A DNA stretch of 6,675 nt from Actinomycetota bacterium (GTDB lineage: Bacteria; Actinomycetota; Thermoleophilia; UBA2241), in contig JAPLCL010000347.1 of the NCBI GenBank assembly GCA_026392265.1, positions 1 to 6,675 on the forward strand, in the 5' to 3' direction. Below are positions 1 to 4,758 of the stretch, in pieces. Position 1 is the first letter of the stretch, and each line of letters opens with the position of its first letter. The notes under the pieces were generated by a model. It made no database searches. It had not been told where the DNA came from and saw only the letters and a list, made by a program, of their open reading frames with translations. The translations under genes and the position numbers were made by a program.

Positions 1-759
1 CGCAGGTCGTCGTCGTTGATCTCGACGTCCACGTCGTCGCTCACCAGCGGCGAGGCATCGACGGAGACGAAACTTGTGTGGCGGCGGTTGGCCGAATCGA
101 AGGGGCTCATGCGGACAAGGCGATGCACGCCCCGCTCGGCCTGCAACAGCCCATACACGTTCTCGCCCTCGACGGTGAGCGTGGCGCTCTTGAGACCGGC
201 TTCGTCGCCTTCCTGCGAGTCGTTGATCTCGACCTTGAAGCCGCGGCGCTCGAACCAGCGCAGATACATGCGCAGCAGCATCTCGGCCCAGTCCTGCGAC
301 TCGGTACCCCCGGCGCCGGGATGGATGGTCATGATGGCGCCGCCCTCGTCGTACTTGGCGCTGAAGAAGCGCAGCTCCTCGCCACGGTGAAGGTCGGCCT
401 CGAGCCCGGCGACGCCGCTCACGAGCTCCTGGAGGAGCTCGTCGTCGACGGCGTCGCCGCCGAGCTCCTCGCGCAGAAGTTCTTCGGTGGATTCGAGATC
501 GGCGAAGCGGCCCTCGAGCTCGGCGAGATCCTCAAGGCGGCGCTTGACGCGACTGTACTCGGCGGAGACTCTGGAAGCGGCGGCCTGGTCGTCCCAGAAG
601 TCGCCGGCGCGCATGCGCTCCTCGAAGGCCTCGAGGTCGGCTGTCAGCTTGGGGGGGTCAAAGATAGCTCCGCAGCCATCCCAGGCGCCCGAAGGCTTCC
701 TTGAGACGCTCACGGAGCGAGTCGAGCTGTACGATTGCTTCTGAGGCGGCGGGGCTCAT
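1..759 (-). CDS. prfB: Peptide chain release factor 2 (RF2), 5' part, expressed through a programmed +1 frameshift; 3' end beyond the left edge
   Basis: RF2 acts on the ribosome in the cytoplasm, recognising UGA and UAA stop codons and triggering release of the finished protein. The reading frame starts at ATG 759-757. An in-frame TAG at 774-772 with no start codon in between makes this the earliest possible start. Frame 0 runs 33 codons (MSPAASEAIV...LRSYL) to TGA 660-658. Translation must shift +1 after CTT 663-661 to continue as DPPKLTADLEAFEERM. From there the frame is open to the window edge, giving 252 residues in total. RF2 hallmarks visible are HPGAGGTESQDWAEMLLRMY, the RRGFKVEI segment, GVHRLVRMSPFDSANRRHTS and VDVEINDDDL. 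The SPF tripeptide that reads the stop codon is at about residues 218-220. The catalytic GGQ loop should lie roughly 15 residues past the edge and is not seen. No Shine-Dalgarno sequence precedes the ATG. RF1 is excluded by SPF (RF1 has PxT) and by the frameshift site. The neighbour upstream on the same strand, across the signalling gene, is secA. Confidence 0.96.
657..671 (-). promoter_or_regulatory. Programmed +1 ribosomal frameshift element of prfB
   Basis: On the minus strand the sequence reads GGAG C TAT CTT TGA C. The slippery codon CTT is at 663-661, the in-frame stop TGA at 660-658, and the following base is C, a context known to make UGA weak. GGAG (671-668), complementary to the 16S rRNA anti-Shine-Dalgarno, lies four bases before CTT. 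In E. coli prfB the arrangement is AGGGGG TAT CTT TGA C, with a three-base gap. The TAT CTT TGA C core is identical here, while the Shine-Dalgarno-like part is shorter. Known logic: when RF2 is scarce the ribosome pauses at UGA and slips forward, making more RF2. When RF2 is plentiful it terminates after a 33-residue peptide. The RF2 homology in the +1 frame begins immediately after the site, which supports a functional element rather than a sequencing error. Confidence 0.93.
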
Positions 760-768
760 GATCGACGT

Positions 769-797
769 AGTCTACCCCAAACGCGAATGTGCTTCAG
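769..797 (-). promoter_or_regulatory. Candidate prfB promoter, giving a very short or absent 5' leader
   Basis: The minus strand has TAGACT at 774-769 (4 of 6 matches to TATAAT). At a 17-base spacing upstream is CTGAAG (797-792), a weak -35 match that shares only TGA with TTGACA. Only nine bases separate TAGACT from the prfB ATG, so transcription would start within a few bases of the start codon. This agrees with the lack of a Shine-Dalgarno sequence. It is a pattern match only; the -35 part is weak. Confidence 0.4.
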
Positions 798-883
798 CCG
801 CGGCGGGAACGCGCCGATACTCTCCGCGCGGGCACGTGCGAGCGCGCGTCGCCCGCGCCACGCCGATCCGACCAGAGCGCGGG

Positions 884-889
884 TAGAGT
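884..889 (+). promoter_or_regulatory. Candidate -10 box for the PAS/GAF/GGDEF/EAL gene
   Basis: TAGAGT lies 29 bases before the ATG at 919 and inside GGGTAGAGT (881-889). That string matches the GGGTAGACT seen on the other strand ahead of prfB except at one base. It would give a leader of roughly 20-25 bases that includes the ribosome binding site. I find no convincing -35 hexamer at 16-18 bases upstream, so this is a suggestion only. Confidence 0.3.
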
Positions 890-909
890 ATCCCGGAGAT
901 CTGAACGCC

Positions 910-915
910 AGGAGG
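910..915 (+). promoter_or_regulatory. Ribosome binding site that fixes the start of the large signalling gene
   Basis: A perfect AGGAGG stands three bases before ATG 919. The gap is short, but the complementarity is complete. The only upstream in-frame ATG (787) has no comparable site and would add 44 Arg/Ala-rich residues of low-complexity character, so 919 is preferred. Confidence 0.8.
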
Positions 916-918
916 ACG

Positions 919-3900
919 ATGGCCGAGAGGAGCCGCACGGAGCAGCGCGAGTCTGCGCGCAGGCATGCCGATGAGGAGTTCGCCTTGGCGTCGTTTGCCG
1001 TCGACCACGCCGCCATCGCGATGTTCGTTCTGGACCAGAACGGGTGTTTCGTGCGCGTCAACGCGCAGGCTTGCCGCTCCCTCGGCTATGCGGAGGAGGA
1101 GCTCCTCGCGCTCACGCTCCAGGACATCTCCGCCGCATTCCCCGTCGAGGCCTGGCCAGACCACTGGCGCGCTCTGCAACGAGAGGGCGCCGTCGTCCTC
1201 GACGATATCCACCGCCGCAAGGATGGATCCTTGGTCGAGGTGGAGATCCACGCCAACCTGCTGCGCTTCCGTGGCCGCGAGCTCAATGTCGCGTTCGCCC
1301 TCGACCTCACGGAGCGAAACCACGCCCGAAACGCTCTCGAGGAGCGGGAGCGCATGCTGAGCACGCTCTTCGACAACCTTCCCGGCATGGCCTATCGCTG
1401 CGCCAACGATCCCGAGTGGACCATGGCGTTCGTGAGTGACGGCTGTCTGGATCTCACGGCGCGTGCGCCTTCCGATCTCCTCGGCAACGCCACCGTGGCA
1501 TATGCGGACATCATCCACCCCGACGATCGCAGCCTGGTGTGGGATGAGATCTCGACCGCCCTTGAGCGACACCGGCAGTGGACCATCACGTATCGTCTGG
1601 TCATGCCCGACGGGCACGAGAAGTGGGTCTGGGAGCGCGGCAAGGGCGTGCGTGACAGCAACGACTCGCTCCTCCACCTCGAGGGTTTCATCACGGACGT
1701 CAGCGAGCAGCGCCGGGTCGAGGCGGCTCTCCGCGACCGCGAGCAGATCCTCAGCGGTCTCGTCGGCAGCCTCCCCGGCGCCGCCTACCGCAGTCAGCTC
1801 GGCGACCCTTGGCGCACCACCTTCCTGAGCGAGGGCTGCCGCAAGCTCACCGGCTACGGGCCGGAAGAGCTCCTCGGGGGCGACCGCGACTGGATGGACA
1901 TCATCCATGCGGACGACCTTCGGGGTGTCATCGGCGACCTGAAGCGAGACCTTGCGGCGGGGGCGGACACCACCGTGTCCGAGTACCGCGTGATCGCCAA
2001 GGGCGGCGAGCAGCGCTGGTTGCTTGACCGCGCCGTCTTTTCGCGCAACGACGAAGGCACGCCGGAGGAGCTCATCGGTCTGCTCATCGACATCACCGCG
2101 CGACGTGGGACCGAGGAGACGCTGCTGCAGCGCGAGCACCAGCTCGAGGCACTGATGAGCAACATCCCCGGCATGGTCTATCGCTGCGAGGCGACTGCCC
2201 CTTGGCAGGACGAGTTCATCGGAGCCGCCTGCCTCGAGACCACCGGGTATTCGGCGGATCAGCTGATCGCCGGCGCGCCCGTCTGGGAGGAGGTCATGGA
2301 GCCTGCGGACAGAGAGCTGCTACGCCAAGAGACGCGCGCAGCGATCGCCGCTCACCGGCGCGGCGAGCTCGAGTACCGCATCCACACGGCAAGCGGCGAG
2401 CTGCGCTGGATCTGGGACAGGTTCCACATCGTCCGCGACATGGACGACGCTCCGATCGCGCTCGAAGGCCTGATGCTGGACGTGACGGACCGTCGTCTCG
2501 CGGAGGAGCAGCTCGGCGCATCGCGCCGGGAGCTGGAGCTTCACGCACAGATAGCCACCGTCTTCCTCACGCGACCACCCGACAAGATGTTTGCCGACGT
2601 CCTCGACCTCGTGCGTGAAGCACTGGCCAGCCGTTGGGGCTTTTTCGGCTACGTGGACCAGGACGGGTCCCTCGTGGCCCCCTCGCTCACCCGCGAGATC
2701 TGGGACGCCTGCCAAGTCGAAGGCAAGGATCTGCGCTTCCCCAAAGAGACGTGGGGCGACAACCTCTGGGCGCGCGCCCTCACTGAGGGGGTGTCGCAGG
2801 TGCTGAGCGGCGACGGCAGAGTCCCGAAGGGCCACTTGCCCATCGATAGCGCCGTCGCCGTCCCTCTCACCTTCCACGGCGACACCATCGGCATCTTCAT
2901 CGTGGCCAATCGGGAGGCCGCCTACACCGCCGATGACGTGCGCCTGCTCGAGAGCATCGCGGGCTACACCGCGCCGGTGCTGCACGAATGGCTGCAGCGC
3001 GCCTCCGCGGACAACGCTCGCATGGCCGCTGAGAAGTCCCTCCGCGAGTCCGAGAGCCTCTACCGCACCCTGTACGAGCAGGCCCCTGTGGGCGTTGTCC
3101 TCTACGACACCGACCTCGTCGTCCTCGACTGTAACGACGCATTCGCGCGGATGGTCGGAGCCTCGCACGAACAGCTCATCGGCTTCGATCTCTCGACCAT
3201 TCCCGACTCTCGGCCACTCGGCGCCTTGCGGCGCCCGCTGGACGGGGGTCACGGCGTCTACGAAGGTCCCTACACCACAGCGGTCGCGGGGCGAGACCTC
3301 TGGATCACCGCTAAGACCGCGCCGCGGCTCGGGGACCACGGCGAGACCGCAGGTGCCATCGCCGTGGTGACGAATCGCACCTCGCAGCGGCGCGCCGAGG
3401 ACGAGATGGAGCGCCTGCGCCTGCACGATTCCGTCACCGGGCTGCCCAACCGCTCGCTGTTCACCGACCGCATCGCGCAGGCGCTGGCTCACGCGCAACG
3501 CAAGCGCCTCGGGTTCGCGGTGGCCGCTGTGGCGATCGACCGGTTCTCCAGTCTCGTCGACACGCTGGGTCACGAGGCCTGTGACCGCCTGCTCCTGGCC
3601 GCGGCCGAACGGCTCACGACGACGATACGCACGGAGGACACGGTCGCGTGTCTGGCCGGCAGCGAGTTCGGGCTTCTTCTGGCCGGCGTCGGCGGCCCCG
3701 CTCAGGCGTCCGCGAGCATCGCGAAGACCGTGGAAGCATTCGCCCACCCCTTCCGCGTCGACGGGCACGAGCTCTTCCTCAACCTGAGTCTTGGGGTCGC
3801 CGTGTTCCCGGCCGACGGCGTCGACCCCCAGGACCTCATCGAGAACGCGGAAGTCGCCGCGCGGCGCGCCTCGAGCGAGGGCGGCAACGGCTGGCAGTTC

Positions 3901-4710
3901 TTCCACGCGAGCATGAACGACGAGCACGCCGGGAGGCTCGCGCTCGAAGGTGAGCTACACCGCGCCCTCGAGCGCGAGCAATTCGTCCTGCACTACCAGC
4001 CGATCGTGGAGGCGGGCAGCGGGGAGATCGTCGGCCTGGAGGCGCTCCTGCGCTGGAACCGCCCGGGCAACGGGCTGGTGCAACCGCTCGATTTCATCGG
4101 CGTCGCGGAGGAGATCGGCCTGATGGTCCCCATCGGCGCCTGGGTCCTGAGCAACGCCTGCACCCAGGCCCGGGCCTGGAGCCGGTCGCTCGGACGGCCG
4201 CTGCGCATGGCCGTCAATCTCTCGGCCCGGCAGCTGTACGAGACGTCTCTCGCCGCGACCGTGGCGACGGCGCTGAAGGACTCGGGACTGCCGGCGCGCC
4301 AGCTCGAGCTGGAGATCACGGAGACGGCGGCGATGCGCGATCCGCAGCAGGCCGGCCGTATCCTCAACGCACTGCGGAAGAAGCGCGTGCGTATCGCCCT
4401 GGACGACTTCGGCACCGGCTACTCATCGCTCAGCCACCTTGTGCGCCTGCCGATCGCCACCGTGAAGATCGATCGATCGTTCGTGCGCGACCTGCTCAAG
4501 GTACCGGAGCACGCCGCCGTGGCCGCCTCGGTCATCGCGCTCGGCCACCGCCTGGGCCTGGCGGTGGTGGCGGAAGGCGTGGAGACACGCGAGGAGCGCG
4601 AGTTCCTGCGCGGCGAAGGCTGCGACGCGCTGCAGGGCTACCTGTTCAGCAGACCGCTGTCGCCCGAGAGGTGCACGGCGATCCTGGAGGCCGGACCGCT
4701 CGTGCCGTAA
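919..4710 (+). CDS. Multi-sensor c-di-GMP phosphodiesterase, PAS(x4)-GAF-PAS-degenerate GGDEF-EAL, 1263 aa
   Basis: Predicted to hydrolyse the second messenger c-di-GMP to pGpG in the cytoplasm under control of its sensor domains. No signal peptide or membrane segment is visible. Approximate domain order: PAS 21-134; three PAS_3-like domains at 146-264, 277-394 and 408-526, each opening with a PGxxYR motif; GAF 540-694; PAS 706-825; GGDEF 835-1000; EAL 1008-1255. Short charged helices join the PAS units, each after a D(I/V/L)(T/S)-type end motif. The EAL domain has E1041-A-L, N1100 (NLSARQL), E1132 (ELEITE), D1162-D1163 (DDFGTGYSSL), K1183, E1219 and E1222 (AEGVET) and Q1239. The spacings match those known for active phosphodiesterases such as RocR to within one residue. 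The GGDEF domain starts canonically (HDSVTGLPNR), but the signature is A913-G-S-E-F, the first metal Asp is A872 and the guanine-contacting Asn is V880. Cyclase activity is therefore unlikely. RxxD (R904, D907) is kept. The gene is divergent from prfB and convergent with secA. Ligands of the PAS and GAF domains cannot be read from the sequence. Confidence 0.93.
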   Translation: MAERSRTEQRESARRHADEEFALASFAVDHAAIAMFVLDQNGCFVRVNAQACRSLGYAEEELLALTLQDISAAFPVEAWPDHWRALQREGAVVLDDIHRRKDGSLVEVEIHANLLRFRGRELNVAFALDLTERNHARNALEERERMLSTLFDNLPGMAYRCANDPEWTMAFVSDGCLDLTARAPSDLLGNATVAYADIIHPDDRSLVWDEISTALERHRQWTITYRLVMPDGHEKWVWERGKGVRDSNDSLLHLEGFITDVSEQRRVEAALRDREQILSGLVGSLPGAAYRSQLGDPWRTTFLSEGCRKLTGYGPEELLGGDRDWMDIIHADDLRGVIGDLKRDLAAGADTTVSEYRVIAKGGEQRWLLDRAVFSRNDEGTPEELIGLLIDITARRGTEETLLQREHQLEALMSNIPGMVYRCEATAPWQDEFIGAACLETTGYSADQLIAGAPVWEEVMEPADRELLRQETRAAIAAHRRGELEYRIHTASGELRWIWDRFHIVRDMDDAPIALEGLMLDVTDRRLAEEQLGASRRELELHAQIATVFLTRPPDKMFADVLDLVREALASRWGFFGYVDQDGSLVAPSLTREIWDACQVEGKDLRFPKETWGDNLWARALTEGVSQVLSGDGRVPKGHLPIDSAVAVPLTFHGDTIGIFIVANREAAYTADDVRLLESIAGYTAPVLHEWLQRASADNARMAAEKSLRESESLYRTLYEQAPVGVVLYDTDLVVLDCNDAFARMVGASHEQLIGFDLSTIPDSRPLGALRRPLDGGHGVYEGPYTTAVAGRDLWITAKTAPRLGDHGETAGAIAVVTNRTSQRRAEDEMERLRLHDSVTGLPNRSLFTDRIAQALAHAQRKRLGFAVAAVAIDRFSSLVDTLGHEACDRLLLAAAERLTTTIRTEDTVACLAGSEFGLLLAGVGGPAQASASIAKTVEAFAHPFRVDGHELFLNLSLGVAVFPADGVDPQDLIENAEVAARRASSEGGNGWQFFHASMNDEHAGRLALEGELHRALEREQFVLHYQPIVEAGSGEIVGLEALLRWNRPGNGLVQPLDFIGVAEEIGLMVPIGAWVLSNACTQARAWSRSLGRPLRMAVNLSARQLYETSLAATVATALKDSGLPARQLELEITETAAMRDPQQAGRILNALRKKRVRIALDDFGTGYSSLSHLVRLPIATVKIDRSFVRDLLKVPEHAAVAASVIALGHRLGLAVVAEGVETREEREFLRGEGCDALQGYLFSRPLSPERCTAILEAGPLVP
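1354..2496 (+). repeat. Three tandem PAS_3-type repeats within the phosphodiesterase gene
   Basis: Residues 146-264, 277-394 and 408-526 align with one another without large gaps. Each begins with a leucine-rich helix followed by NLPGMAYRC, SLPGAAYRS or NIPGMVYRC. An aromatic xPW or PEW stretch and a C-L-(E/D)-T/K-T turn follow. The first two then have an identical DIIH segment followed by (P/A)DD; the third has the diverged EVMEPAD. All have a YR(L/V/I) strand, a (K/R)W(V/L/I)W/L strand, and an end motif DVSEQ, DITAR or DVTDR. The end-motif Asp residues fall at 260, 391 and 521. The copies have clearly diverged in sequence, so this is an old domain duplication, not a recent DNA repeat. Confidence 0.8.
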
Positions 4711-4734
4711 GCCGGCGGCATCATGCGACGCGCG

Positions 4735-4757
4735 GGGTCGCCGCGAAGAGGCGACCC
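4735..4757. terminator. Bidirectional hairpin between the convergent phosphodiesterase and secA genes
   Basis: GGGTCGCC (4735-4742) and GGCGACCC (4750-4757) form a perfect 8-bp stem around a 7-base loop (GCGAAGA). The hairpin begins 24 bases after the TAA of the plus-strand gene and one base after the secA stop codon on the minus strand. It could therefore serve both transcripts. No T-run follows on either strand, so it is not a classical intrinsic terminator. In GC-rich bacteria such stems can still end or stabilise transcripts. Confidence 0.55.
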
Positions 4758-4758
4758 A

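Noticed and set aside
658..660. prfB as a pseudogene or frameshift error because of the in-frame TGA
   Set aside because: The stop sits in the exact TAT CTT TGA C context of the known RF2 programmed frameshift, and homology continues immediately in the +1 frame.
78..704. 208-codon plus-strand open frame over prfB
   Set aside because: It lies antisense to well-conserved RF2 sequence, has no supporting start signal, and reads as a low-complexity Leu/Ala/Gly/Glu-rich protein.
832..839. GCACGTGC palindrome in the divergent intergenic region as an operator
   Set aside because: An 8-base palindrome in such GC-rich sequence is expected by chance. The flanking arms pair only imperfectly and no second copy was seen.
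787..918. Longer start (ATG 787) for the phosphodiesterase
   Set aside because: No ribosome binding site, an Arg/Ala-rich extension without domain character, and it would cover the likely promoter. ATG 919 has a perfect AGGAGG.
772..2139. 455-codon open frame on the minus strand opposite the phosphodiesterase N-terminus
   Set aside because: It is antisense to clear PAS-encoding sequence. Its composition (Val/Ala/Glu/Arg-rich, no recognisable domain) is typical of the shadow frame in high-GC DNA.
3421..3915. Bifunctional cyclase/phosphodiesterase annotation for the large protein
   Set aside because: The metal-binding Asp and Glu of the GGDEF active site are Ala and Ser, so cyclase activity is not supported. 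Only the EAL activity is predicted.
2320..3927. 535-codon open frame on the minus strand opposite the GAF/PAS/GGDEF region
   Set aside because: Same shadow-frame character. The plus strand has unambiguous conserved domains and no family is recognisable in the antisense product.
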